Position numbers and translations under genes: made by a program. Under the pieces are notes generated by a model. It did no database searches, was not told the origin of the DNA, and saw only the letters and a program-made list of their open reading frames with translations. DNA of 64,000 nt, taken from the NCBI GenBank assembly GCA_045536365.1, contig JAZSNL010000018.1:69470-133469 (forward strand), read 5' to 3'. The DNA comes from JAZSNL01 sp045536365 (GTDB taxonomy: Bacteria > Bacillota_I > Bacilli_A > ML615J-28 > CAG-313). Positions 51,885-60,854 of the stretch are shown piece by piece (position 1 is the first letter of the stretch; each line of letters starts with the position of its first letter).

Positions 51885-53231
51885 ATGAAATACGTTCCAA
51901 GTTTAGAACCTAGTTTTATGCCAATGGCAGTAGAATTAAGAAAGTTTAAAGAAAAAGCAACAGTGCCTTTTGCAATTTGTGTTGAAAGACAAAAAGGTTA
52001 TCGTTATCGTTATGATTTAAATATTTTAGAAAACAATTTTGAAGAAAATGTTAAAATGTTAGAAAGAGTTATTAAAAGTATTCTTTGGGTTGTTGGAGGA
52101 TATAAAATCTATTTAGGTGGCGATTTAAAAGTTGCAGAAGAAATGAAAAAAGTTTTCTCTTTAGATGGAAGAAGAGCTTTTGATGTAGACTTTATGAGTA
52201 ATGTATATGATCAACCATTTGAAGTATTTGTTACTTCTTTAGAAGAAGTTCCTGCTTCTGTTGATGCATCACTTCCTGCTGGTGGACATTTAGAAGGATG
52301 TCGTATTGGTTTTGATGCTGGTGGTAGTGACCGTAAGGTTAGTGCTGTTGTTGATGGTGAAGTTATTTATAGTGAAGAAGTTGTTTGGTTCCCTAAAACT
52401 AATTCTGATCCTAATTATCATTATGAAGGCATTTTAGATAGTTTTAAACGTGCAGCTGCAAAAATGCCAAGAGTTGATGCAATTGGTGTAAGTAGTGCTG
52501 GTATTTATATTGATAACGAAGTAAGAGTTGCTTCATTATTTATTAAAGTTCCAAAGGAAATTTATAATGAAGGTGTTCGTAATATTTATAAAAAAGCTGC
52601 TGCTGAAATTGGTGATGTACCACTAGAAGTTGCAAACGATGGTGATGTTACTGCGTTAGCTGGTGCTATTAGCTTAAAAGAAGGCCGCGTTTTAGGTATC
52701 GCAATGGGTACTAGTGAAGCTGCTGGTTATGTAAACAAAGATGGTAACTTAAATGGTTGGTTATCAGAACTTGCTTTCGTGCCTGTTGATTATAACGAAG
52801 GAGCTATGGAAGATGAATGGAGTGGAGACTACGGATGTGGTGTTAAATACTTCAGCCAAGATGGTGTTATTAAATTAGCTGGTTTTGCTGGAATTAAATT
52901 AGATGAAAATCTTTCTCCTGCAGAAAAATTAAAAGTTGTTCAAGGATTAATGAAAGAAAATGATCCTCGTGCAAGAGCTATTTATGAAAATATTGGTGTT
53001 TATTTAGGTTACTCTATTGCTTATTATAGTGAATTCTATGATATCAAACACTTATTATTACTTGGACGTGTAACAAGTGGTGAAGGTGGCGATATTATTA
53101 TCGCTAAAGCTGATGAAGTATTAAAAGCAGAATTCCCTGAATATAAAGATGTAGTTATTCAAACTCCAGATGAATGGACTCGTCGTGTAGGTCAAAGTAT
53201 TGCTGCTGCTTCTTTACCTGAAATGAAATAA
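51885..53231 (+). CDS. ROK-like ASKHA-fold protein
   Basis: A 448-residue protein with an N-terminal region of about 140 residues and an actin/hexokinase-fold core: CRIGFDAGGSDRKVSAVVDGE (phosphate-1 loop), IGVSSAGIYID, VANDGDVTALAGA (catalytic Asp region of ROK kinases) and GIAMGTSEAAGYVN (phosphate-2). Sugar kinase activity is likely but the ROK zinc motif CxCGxxGC is absent; DYGCGVKYF is the nearest Cys-Gly-Cys piece. Its codons are richer in Ala/Val GCT/GTT than in neighbours, as in strongly expressed genes. AAAGAGG precedes the ATG. Confidence 0.75.
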   Translation: MKYVPSLEPSFMPMAVELRKFKEKATVPFAICVERQKGYRYRYDLNILENNFEENVKMLERVIKSILWVVGGYKIYLGGDLKVAEEMKKVFSLDGRRAFDVDFMSNVYDQPFEVFVTSLEEVPASVDASLPAGGHLEGCRIGFDAGGSDRKVSAVVDGEVIYSEEVVWFPKTNSDPNYHYEGILDSFKRAAAKMPRVDAIGVSSAGIYIDNEVRVASLFIKVPKEIYNEGVRNIYKKAAAEIGDVPLEVANDGDVTALAGAISLKEGRVLGIAMGTSEAAGYVNKDGNLNGWLSELAFVPVDYNEGAMEDEWSGDYGCGVKYFSQDGVIKLAGFAGIKLDENLSPAEKLKVVQGLMKENDPRARAIYENIGVYLGYSIAYYSEFYDIKHLLLLGRVTSGEGGDIIIAKADEVLKAEFPEYKDVVIQTPDEWTRRVGQSIAAASLPEMK

Positions 53232-53851
53232 TGAAAATTGAAGTTTTTTGTGATCATTTTAATAATGCAAATACTTATTTAATAACTGATAATGAATTTG
53301 CGGTTGTTATTGATCCGGCTAATAATCTTAAAATACTTGATAAATATATAGGTGATTTAAAATTAATAGCAGTACTTTTAACTCATGGGCATTATGATCA
53401 TTTTAAAGAATTAAGAAGATTATTAAAAAAACATGATGTTTTATGTTATATGCATAAGGAAGCTTATAAGAAAATTAATGATGTAGAGTCTAGTTTTGCA
53501 TATGCTTTTGGATGTAATGAATTAACTAAAATAGAAGAAAAAAATTGTGTTTTTGTTAGTGATAATCAAATAATTAATATTGGTAACTTTTTAATTAAAG
53601 TACATTATTTACCAGGACATACAAATTGCTGTCTAACTTATGAAATAGAAAATAGTTTATTTGTTGGTGATGTTGTTTTTGCAAATTCAATAGGCCGAAC
53701 TGATTTAACTACTGGTAATAGTGTTTCGATGATGGAAAGTTTAAAGTTTTTTAAAAAATTAAAAAAAGATTATATTATTTATCCAGGCCATGATGAAAGT
53801 AGTACAGTTAATAAATTGTTTAAAGAGAATCCTTATTTTAAAAATGTATAA
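53231..53851 (+). CDS. MBL-fold hydrolase (YqgX/glyoxalase II-like)
   Basis: A 206-residue metallo-hydrolase: AVLLTHGHYDHFKELRRL (HxHxDH), YLPGHTNCCLTYE (His), FVGDVVFANSIGRTDL (Asp) and IYPGHDESSTV (His). The FVGDVLF..SIGRTDL segment is typical of the YqgX/YcbL type-II glyoxalase group, which lacks the long substrate-binding C-terminus. It is coupled to the ROK-like gene (TAATG). Confidence 0.9.
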   Translation: MKIEVFCDHFNNANTYLITDNEFAVVIDPANNLKILDKYIGDLKLIAVLLTHGHYDHFKELRRLLKKHDVLCYMHKEAYKKINDVESSFAYAFGCNELTKIEEKNCVFVSDNQIINIGNFLIKVHYLPGHTNCCLTYEIENSLFVGDVVFANSIGRTDLTTGNSVSMMESLKFFKKLKKDYIIYPGHDESSTVNKLFKENPYFKNV

Positions 53852-53876
53852 AAGATTAAAAAATGAATATAATAAT

Positions 53877-53912
53877 AAAGGATATAATCATTGTTTTGAT
53901 TATATCCTTTTA
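53877..53912 (+). terminator. intrinsic terminator before the heat-shock operon
   Basis: Fourteen-pair stem AAAGGATATAATCA/TGATTATATCCTTT with a six-base loop. Confidence 0.85.
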
Positions 53913-53927
53913 AATTTATTTAAAATT

Positions 53928-53954
53928 TTAGCACTTTACACTTGACAGTGCTAA
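53928..53954 (+). promoter_or_regulatory. CIRCE operator 1 (HrcA site)
   Basis: TTAGCACTT-N9-CAGTGCTAA, differing from the CIRCE consensus only at the innermost base of each arm. It overlaps the -35 box, so HrcA binding would block RNA polymerase. Confidence 0.92.
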
Positions 53955-53970
53955 AATAATGTGATATAAT
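53942..53970 (+). promoter_or_regulatory. promoter of hrcA-grpE-dnaK-dnaJ
   Basis: TTGACA, 17-base spacer, TATAAT: a full consensus sigma-A promoter embedded between two CIRCE-type sites. Confidence 0.9.
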
Positions 53971-53971
53971 A

Positions 53972-53998
53972 TTAGCGGTTAAATTAAAAGAGTGCTAG
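53972..53998 (+). promoter_or_regulatory. CIRCE-like operator 2
   Basis: TTAGCGGTT-N9-GAGTGCTAG: the right arm matches CIRCE at 8 of 9 bases, the left at 6 of 9. It begins just after the -10 box and runs into the hrcA ribosome binding site (AGGAGG). Confidence 0.7.
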
Positions 53999-54008
53999 GA
54001 GGTATGAG

Positions 54009-55019
54009 ATGATAACAAAGCGTCAAGTGTTAATTCTTGTTGCAATAGTAGAAGAATATGTTAAAACTAATGAACCAGTTGGTTCTGTTACTTTAACTAA
54101 AAGAGAAGATTTAAATTATTCTTCAGCAACAATTAGAAATGAAATGGCTACATTAGAAGAACTTGGTTATTTAGAAAAAACACATACTTCTAGTGGAAGA
54201 GTTCCTTCTGAAAAAGGATACAGATTATATGTTGAAGAAGTTATGAAAAGAGAAAAAGATCATGAAATGAGCTATCCAATTATTGATGAAATCTTTAATC
54301 GCCCGGATATTTCAAGCAGTGAAGCTATTAATGAATCAATGAATCTTTTTACTGATTTAACTAATTATGCTTCAATTGTTCTTGGTAAAACAGCTATCAA
54401 CGCAAGAATAAAGAAAATTCAATTAATAGAATTAAAATATCCTAATGCGTTAATAATTATGGTTACTGATCAAGGACATGTAGAAAATAAACGTATTAAA
54501 ATCCCTGAAGGATTTAAATATAGTGATATTGAAAAAGTTATTAAAGCATTAGATGAAATTTTACATAATGTTTTATTTAGTGATATTGAAAAAGTTATTT
54601 CTAATGGCGAATTTGATGAAAAATTAAAATACTATATGAATTATCATGAAGAATTAGTTTATGCTTGTTTAGAAATATTTAAAGATATGGTATCTGATAA
54701 ATATCAATTAAGTGGTAAATATAATATTATGTCTCAACCTGAATTCCAAGACGTTGAAAAAGCAAAGGAATTCTTAGATGCGATTGAAAGAAAAGATATT
54801 ATGCGAATAGTTAGTAGTGATCGTAGCGGAATTACTATTAAAATAGGTCAAGAAAATGAATTGAAATTCTTAAAAGATTGTACTGTTATTACAGTACCTT
54901 ATGAAGCATCAGATGGTACTATTGGTGCGATATCAGTATTTGGACCTACAAGAATGGAATATAGTAAAGTAATTTCTCTACTTGAATATATCGCAATGTA
55001 TATTAAAAAAGTAATATAG
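54009..55019 (+). CDS. hrcA: heat-inducible transcription repressor HrcA
   Basis: A 336-residue repressor: winged helix at the N-terminus (KRQVLILVAIVEEYVKTNEPVGS, YSSATIRNEMATLEELGYLEKTHTSSGRVPSEKGYR in parts), then the GAF-like domain (ASIVLGKTA, KKIQLIELKYPNALIIMVTD) and a late SVFGPTRMEY. HrcA binds CIRCE and needs GroEL to fold, so it senses misfolded protein. AGGAGG is 8 bases upstream. First gene of the operon. Confidence 0.97.
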   Translation: MITKRQVLILVAIVEEYVKTNEPVGSVTLTKREDLNYSSATIRNEMATLEELGYLEKTHTSSGRVPSEKGYRLYVEEVMKREKDHEMSYPIIDEIFNRPDISSSEAINESMNLFTDLTNYASIVLGKTAINARIKKIQLIELKYPNALIIMVTDQGHVENKRIKIPEGFKYSDIEKVIKALDEILHNVLFSDIEKVISNGEFDEKLKYYMNYHEELVYACLEIFKDMVSDKYQLSGKYNIMSQPEFQDVEKAKEFLDAIERKDIMRIVSSDRSGITIKIGQENELKFLKDCTVITVPYEASDGTIGAISVFGPTRMEYSKVISLLEYIAMYIKKVI

Positions 55020-55031
55020 GAGGAAGTAATT

Positions 55032-55670
55032 TTGGTAGAAGAACATAACCGCTATAAGGAAGAAGAAAAAGAATTAGAAGAAGAAATGAAGGAATCTGTT
55101 GAAAAAGAAGAAACTTCTAAAGAAAATAAAGACAATAAGAAAAAGAATAAAAAAGAAAAAAATAAAAAAGAAGAAAAAGTTGAAGTTGAAACTGAAGAAG
55201 AAGTTGTTGAAGAAGTAATAGATGAAAAATATGAAGCTTTAATGACTGAAATAGCTCAATTAAAAGATAGTTTATTAAGAAACCAAGCAGAACTTGAAAA
55301 CTTTAAAAGAAGAACAAATGAAGAAAGAATTAAAGAAAGAAAGTATGCGTTAAAGGATTTCTTACTTGAATTAATAAGTGTTATTGATGTTTTAGAAAAC
55401 GCAATAAATGTTAAAACAGATGACGAAAAAGTACAAAAATTTTTAAAAGGTTTTGTTATGATTAACGTTATGTTTAAACAAATTCTTGAAAAAGAAGGAG
55501 TTGTCAAAATTGAAGCGTTAAATAAACCATTTGACCCTAATTACCATAACGCAATTGAAATGGTACAAGTAGAAGGGGTTGAAAGTAATATTATTACAGA
55601 AGAATTACAAGCGGGTTACATGTATAAAGACCGCGTATTAAGACCTAGCATGGTTAAAGTAAATCAATAA
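55032..55670 (+). CDS. grpE: nucleotide exchange factor GrpE
   Basis: A 212-residue GrpE. The start is TTG at 55032 behind AGGAGGAAG. The first 75 residues are a low-complexity Lys/Glu stretch (NKKKNKKEKNKKEEKVEVE); then the long helix (LRNQAELENFKRRTNEERIKER in parts) and the C-terminal beta-domain (FDPNYHNAIEMVQVEG, AGYMYKDRVLRPSMVKV). It releases ADP from DnaK. Confidence 0.95.
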   Translation: MVEEHNRYKEEEKELEEEMKESVEKEETSKENKDNKKKNKKEKNKKEEKVEVETEEEVVEEVIDEKYEALMTEIAQLKDSLLRNQAELENFKRRTNEERIKERKYALKDFLLELISVIDVLENAINVKTDDEKVQKFLKGFVMINVMFKQILEKEGVVKIEALNKPFDPNYHNAIEMVQVEGVESNIITEELQAGYMYKDRVLRPSMVKVNQ

Positions 55671-55688
55671 ATTAGGAGGATTTAAATT

Positions 55689-57509
55689 ATGGGAAAAATT
55701 ATAGGTATTGACTTAGGTACAACAAATTCATGTGTTAGTGTTATGGAAGGTGGAGAACCAAAAGTTTTAGTAAATGCAGAAGGTAGTAGAACTACTCCAT
55801 CTGTTGTTGCTTTTAGAAATGGCGAAATTACAGTTGGTGAAAGTGCTCGTCGTCAAGCAGCTACTAACTTAGATACAGTATTCTCTATTAAGAGACATAT
55901 GGGTACTGATTATAAAGTAACTATTAAATCTACAAATAAAGCTTATACACCTCAAGAAATTTCTGCTATTATCTTACAAAACTTAAAAGCTACTGCAGAA
56001 GCTTATTTAGGTGAAAAAGTTACTGAAGCTGTTATCACAGTTCCTGCTTATTTTAATGATGCAGAACGTCAAGCTACTAAAGATGCAGGTAAGATTGCTG
56101 GTTTAGATGTTAAGAGAATTATTAACGAACCAACAGCTGCAGCTCTTGCGTATGGTATTGATAAACAAGATAAAAAAGAACAAAAGATTTTAGTATATGA
56201 CCTAGGTGGAGGTACATTTGACGTATCTATTCTAGAACTTGCAGATGGTACATATGAAGTATTATCAACTGCTGGTAATAACCGTTTAGGTGGAGATGAC
56301 TTTGATAACGCGATTGTTGATTATTTAACAAAAGAGTTTAAGAAAAATTCTGGTGTTGATTTAACAAATAATAAATCAGCAATGTTTAGATTAAAAATGG
56401 AAGCTGAAAAAGCTAAAAAAGAATTAAGTAATATGAGTAATACTGATATTAATTTACCATTTATTTGTATTGATGAAGATAATAATCCAGTTCACTTTGA
56501 AATGTCTTTATCAAGAGCAAAATTTGAAGAATTAATAAGAGGTCGTTTAGATGAAACTATTAAACTTGTTCGTCAAGCTTTAAGAGATGCGAAATTAAGC
56601 GCATCTGAACTTGATCAAGTATTATTAGTAGGTGGTTCAACAAGAATTCCTGCAGTTCAAGAATTAATTCGTCGCGAATTAAATAAAGAACCTAACCGTA
56701 GTATTAACCCTGATGAAGTTGTTGCGATGGGTGCTGCTATCCAAGGTGGTGTTCTTGCAGGTGATGTTAAAGACGTATTATTATTAGACGTTACTCCATT
56801 ATCACTTGGTATCGAAACTTTAGGTGGAATTTGTACTGTATTAATTAAACGTAATACTACTATTCCTACAACTAAATCTCAAATTTTCTCTACTGCAGCT
56901 GATAATCAACCTGCTGTTGATATTCATGTTTTACAAGGTGAAAGACAAATGGCAGCTGATAATAAAACATTAGGCCGTTTCCAATTATCTGGTATTCCTC
57001 TAGCTCCTCGTGGTGTTCCACAAATTGAAGTTAAATTTGATATTGACGCAAATGGTATCGTTCATGTTAGTGCGAAAGATTTAGGTACAGGTAAATCTCA
57101 AACTATTACTATTACTGGTGGTAGTGGATTATCTGATGAAGAAATTGATCGTATGGTAAGAGAAGCTGAAGAAAATGCTGCATCAGATAAAGCTAAGAAA
57201 GAAGAAGCTGAATTACGTAATAATTGTGAACAAATTATGTTCGCAATTGACAAATCTATTGCTGATTTAGGTGATGAAGTAACTGAAGCAGAAAAAACAG
57301 CAGTTGAAGAAGCTAAAGCTGAATTAAAAGAAGCTTTAGAAGGAAATGATATTGAATTAATTAAAACTAAGAAAGAAGCATTAGAAAAAGCGGCTCACAG
57401 TATTGCGGAAAAAGCATATCAAAAAGTTCAAGCTGAACAATCAGCACAACAAAATGCTGATCCTTCAGATGATACTGTAAATGCTGATTACGAAGATGTT
57501 GAAAAATAA
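55689..57509 (+). CDS. dnaK: chaperone DnaK (Hsp70)
   Basis: A 606-residue Hsp70. ATPase domain with IIGIDLGTTNSCVSV, VPAYFNDAERQATKDAG, LVYDLGGGTFDVSIL and LVGGSTRIPAVQ; then the linker VLLLDVTPLSLGIET, the substrate domain and a helical lid. It lacks the 24-residue insert of Gram-negative DnaK. The C-terminus ends in YEDVEK. TTAGGAGG precedes ATG. Codon use is rich in GCT/GTT, as in highly expressed genes. Confidence 0.98.
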   Translation: MGKIIGIDLGTTNSCVSVMEGGEPKVLVNAEGSRTTPSVVAFRNGEITVGESARRQAATNLDTVFSIKRHMGTDYKVTIKSTNKAYTPQEISAIILQNLKATAEAYLGEKVTEAVITVPAYFNDAERQATKDAGKIAGLDVKRIINEPTAAALAYGIDKQDKKEQKILVYDLGGGTFDVSILELADGTYEVLSTAGNNRLGGDDFDNAIVDYLTKEFKKNSGVDLTNNKSAMFRLKMEAEKAKKELSNMSNTDINLPFICIDEDNNPVHFEMSLSRAKFEELIRGRLDETIKLVRQALRDAKLSASELDQVLLVGGSTRIPAVQELIRRELNKEPNRSINPDEVVAMGAAIQGGVLAGDVKDVLLLDVTPLSLGIETLGGICTVLIKRNTTIPTTKSQIFSTAADNQPAVDIHVLQGERQMAADNKTLGRFQLSGIPLAPRGVPQIEVKFDIDANGIVHVSAKDLGTGKSQTITITGGSGLSDEEIDRMVREAEENAASDKAKKEEAELRNNCEQIMFAIDKSIADLGDEVTEAEKTAVEEAKAELKEALEGNDIELIKTKKEALEKAAHSIAEKAYQKVQAEQSAQQNADPSDDTVNADYEDVEK

Positions 57510-57539
57510 TCATAAAACATTTTAGAAAAGAGGTCGCTT

Positions 57540-58655
57540 ATGGCTACTAAAAGAGATTATTATGAAATATTAGGGGTTTCTAGAGATGCAACTCAGGAAG
57601 AAATAAAAAGAGCATATCGTGCTCTTGCGAAAAAATATCATCCTGATGTTTGCAAAGACCCTAACGCAAACGAAAGATTTGCAGAAATACAAGTTGCTTA
57701 CGATTGTTTGAGTGATGAAACAAAACGTCAAAATTACGATCGATACGGAACAGAAGAACCAGGTAATTTTAATGGTTCATCAGGCGGCTATGGCGGTGAA
57801 GGATTTGGTGGATTTGGATTTGATGATATCTTTAGCTCTATTTTTGGAGGAGGAAGAAGTTCTTCAAGAGGTTCTTCCTTAAGAGGTAGAGATATTCAAA
57901 CATCTGTTACTATTACTTTTGAAGAAGCTTGTTTTGGTGTTAAGAAAAATATTAATGTAACAAGATTTGAAGAATGCGAAAACTGTAAAGGTAAAGGCGC
58001 AGAAAAAGAAGAAGATATTATAAAATGTCCTAAATGTGCAGGACGTGGTCGAGTTTTAATGGAACAAAATAGTATATTTGGAACAATTAGAACTGAAGCG
58101 GAATGCCCTGGATGTCGAGGAACAGGTAAAAAGATTAAAAATCCTTGTCCTAAATGTAATGGACTTGGAAGAAGTAGAAGAAATGCTACTATATTAGTTA
58201 ATATTCCAGCTGGTATTGATGATGATCAAGTTATTCGTAAAAGTGGAGAAGGCGAGGCAGGAATTCAAGGTGGAGCTGCAGGGGATTTATTAGTAAGAGT
58301 AAATGTTAAAGAACATGAAATATTTGTTCGTGATGGTAATGATATTTATTTAGAATTACCAATAACATTTAGTCAAGCAGCACTTGGTGCGACAATTCAA
58401 ATTAAAACTATTCATGGTCTTGTTAATATGAAAATACCAGCAGGTACTCAAACTGGTACTAAATGTAAATTAGCAGGTAAAGGTATTGAAAGTAAAGTTA
58501 ACGGTCGTACAGGCCATCAAATTGTTACAATTAAGATTGTTACTCCTACTAATTTAACATCTACTCAAAGAAATCTTTTTGAACAATTGTCAAAGACTGA
58601 TGAATCAAGAGGAAATAGTTTCTTTGATAAAGTATGGAAATTCTTTAAAAAATAG
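57540..58655 (+). CDS. dnaJ: co-chaperone DnaJ
   Basis: A 371-residue class A J-protein: J-domain with YHPDVCKD (HPD), a Gly/Phe-rich linker (GGYGGEGFGGFGFDDIF), four zinc repeats (CENCKGKG, CPKCAGRG, CPGCRGTG, CPKCNGLG) and the two client-binding barrels. It stimulates the DnaK ATPase. AAAGAGG precedes the ATG. Last gene of the operon; a terminator follows. Confidence 0.97.
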   Translation: MATKRDYYEILGVSRDATQEEIKRAYRALAKKYHPDVCKDPNANERFAEIQVAYDCLSDETKRQNYDRYGTEEPGNFNGSSGGYGGEGFGGFGFDDIFSSIFGGGRSSSRGSSLRGRDIQTSVTITFEEACFGVKKNINVTRFEECENCKGKGAEKEEDIIKCPKCAGRGRVLMEQNSIFGTIRTEAECPGCRGTGKKIKNPCPKCNGLGRSRRNATILVNIPAGIDDDQVIRKSGEGEAGIQGGAAGDLLVRVNVKEHEIFVRDGNDIYLELPITFSQAALGATIQIKTIHGLVNMKIPAGTQTGTKCKLAGKGIESKVNGRTGHQIVTIKIVTPTNLTSTQRNLFEQLSKTDESRGNSFFDKVWKFFKK

Positions 58656-58679
58656 ATTCTTATGAATCTATTTTTTTTA
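58648..58679 (+). terminator. terminator of the heat-shock operon
   Basis: Stem AATAGATTC/GAATCTATT with a TTAT loop and a long T run. Confidence 0.85.
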
Positions 58680-58723
58680 TAAATATGATATAATATTTTT
58701 AAAATACTAGAAAGAGGATTTGT

Positions 58724-60754
58724 ATGAAAAAAATATTATATTCTATTTGTTTATTAGTTATAATTTTAAGTTTTGTTGGATGTAAAAATAAATGTAAAGG
58801 TGATAAAATACCAACATTTGAAATAGAGTCAGTAGAACCATTAGAAATTGGCGAAGAAATAAAATTAAAAATAACTACTGATTGTGAAAATCCAACATTA
58901 GAATACAAAAGTTCTAAAGAAGAAGTGATTAAAGTAAATGAAGAAGGAGTGCTTACCGCAATTTCTTCAGGCATATCAAATATTACTGTTTATCTTTATT
59001 TTAATGATCAAAAATATGAAAAGACTATTGAAATTAAAGTATTAGAACCAGTCATTCCACCTCATGAACATACTGCATGTAGTGAATGTGGATTATGTAC
59101 TGATGAAAATTGTCCTGATGAAGAATCAAAATGTTTAGGACATGAAGTAATTGTTCCTCCACATGATTGTAATATGTGTAAATCTGATTGGATACCTGTT
59201 GGAGAAGTAGTTTGTGAAAAACCAATTACTTATCAAATTATTTGTAATGAGTGTGAAAGAGTTTTAGAAGAAAAAGTTGTTACTTTTGAACATAACTATG
59301 AAAGTGAAGTAATTAGTGTAAAAACGTGTACTGAAAATGGAGAAGTGAAATATACATGTTCAATATGTGAAGATTCTTATTCAACTAAAGAAATTGCAGA
59401 AGGTCATAAAAAAAGTGAAATTGAAATTCTTAAAGCTGCTACTTCTAATACATTAGGAACTAAGGTTATTGGATGTGAAAATTGTGATTATGTTTATAAA
59501 GAATTTCAATATGTTGATAATGCATATCATGCAAATGGTAAATTAAGTGTTAGAGGATCTGATTTGGTAAATCAAAATGGTGAAAAATTTCAATTATTTG
59601 GATTAAGTACACATGGATTACAATGGTTTAGTAAAGTTGTTAATTTTGATACATTCTGTGAAATTCAAGAAAATTTTGGTAATAATGTATTTAGATTAGC
59701 TTTATATACTGATGAAGATGGATATTGTGATGGTTCTGCAAGTAAAAAAAAACAAATGTTAGAAACATTACAAAGAGGTATTGATATTGCGACTGAATTA
59801 GGATTATATGTAATTGTTGACTGGCATATGGTAGGAGCTGAAAATGTTTTAGATAAAAATCCATTAACTTATTTAGAAGAAGCAAAAGAATTCTTTAGTT
59901 ATATTTCTGAATATTATAAAGATCAAGACAATATTTTATATGAAATAATGAATGAACCTAATGGTTCTACTACATGGGCTGATTGTAAAAAATATGCAAA
60001 TGAAGTTATTCCTTGTATTAGAAAAAATACTGATGCGGTAATATTAGTAGGTAATCCTAAATGGACAGCTGATTTAAATTCAGTAATGGCAGATCCACTG
60101 GTTGGATATGAAAACATTATGTATACATACCATTTTTATGCAGCTGATCATAGTAGTACAACACAAGTAGTAAAAGCATATGATAGTGGATTCCCTGTAT
60201 TTATTAGTGAATTTGGTTTTATGGAATCTTCAGGTGATGGTAATATTAGTGAAACTAATGGTGATAAATGGAAAAAAGTTTTAGATACAAGAAATATTAG
60301 TTATGTTGCGTGGAACATTTCTAATAGTAAAGGTTCTGCATCAATATTTAAATATAATACTACAAAACTTGATGATGTAAGTGATAGTAATTTAAAAGTT
60401 TGGGGAGTATATTTAAAAAACTGGTATCGTGCAAAATCTCTTGGGTTAGTTGAAGAAGAGGAAGAAGAAAATTTAAATCCTACTGTTGAATTAAATATTG
60501 AAATACCTGAATGGTCAAGTAGTTATGAGTGTTTTATTGTAAGTTCAAATCATGATGATTCTCGATTAGGATATGATTGGTCTTCGACTAATGAAGGAGT
60601 GTTAACAGTTTCAAGTTATTCTACTTTAACGATAGTAGGTGATGGAACATGTTCAATCATTTGTAAACATAAGACAAATGGTTATGTAGGAATATTAGAT
60701 ATAACAGTTGAAAATAAACAAATTGTAAATTGGTCTAGTAGATATACTGAATAA
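58724..60754 (+). CDS. lipoprotein with GH5 endoglucanase-type domain
   Basis: A 676-residue surface enzyme. Lipobox FVGC (Cys20); about 30-110 a Big2-like domain (EEVIKVNEEGVLTAISSG); about 113-265 a Cys/His-rich region (HEHTACSECGLC, CNMC, CNEC, CSIC, CENC); about 270-575 a GH5 barrel with IMNEPNG (acid/base Glu411) and FISEFGF (nucleophile Glu496), plus VDWHM and YTYHFYAADH; and a C-terminal Ig-like part (ending GILDITVENK). GH5 enzymes with this pattern cut beta-1,4-glucans or mannans. AAAGAGG precedes the ATG. Confidence 0.9.
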   Translation: MKKILYSICLLVIILSFVGCKNKCKGDKIPTFEIESVEPLEIGEEIKLKITTDCENPTLEYKSSKEEVIKVNEEGVLTAISSGISNITVYLYFNDQKYEKTIEIKVLEPVIPPHEHTACSECGLCTDENCPDEESKCLGHEVIVPPHDCNMCKSDWIPVGEVVCEKPITYQIICNECERVLEEKVVTFEHNYESEVISVKTCTENGEVKYTCSICEDSYSTKEIAEGHKKSEIEILKAATSNTLGTKVIGCENCDYVYKEFQYVDNAYHANGKLSVRGSDLVNQNGEKFQLFGLSTHGLQWFSKVVNFDTFCEIQENFGNNVFRLALYTDEDGYCDGSASKKKQMLETLQRGIDIATELGLYVIVDWHMVGAENVLDKNPLTYLEEAKEFFSYISEYYKDQDNILYEIMNEPNGSTTWADCKKYANEVIPCIRKNTDAVILVGNPKWTADLNSVMADPLVGYENIMYTYHFYAADHSSTTQVVKAYDSGFPVFISEFGFMESSGDGNISETNGDKWKKVLDTRNISYVAWNISNSKGSASIFKYNTTKLDDVSDSNLKVWGVYLKNWYRAKSLGLVEEEEEENLNPTVELNIEIPEWSSSYECFIVSSNHDDSRLGYDWSSTNEGVLTVSSYSTLTIVGDGTCSIICKHKTNGYVGILDITVENKQIVNWSSRYTE

Positions 60755-60760
60755 ACATAA

Positions 60761-60790
60761 AAAACGATATAATTTTTATATCGTTTTTTT
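60761..60790 (+). terminator. intrinsic terminator
   Basis: Stem AAAACGATATA/TATATCGTTTT, short loop, T run. Confidence 0.8.
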
Positions 60791-60854
60791 AACGTTTTTT
60801 AAATAAAAAAATCAAAATATGTTATAATTATTGTGAAAAAGGAGAAAAGAATAA

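Noticed and set aside
55032..55260. Separate gene or transferred segment in the Lys/Glu-rich start of grpE
   Set aside because: The low-complexity head is continuous with the GrpE helix, and variable acidic/basic heads are common in GrpE.
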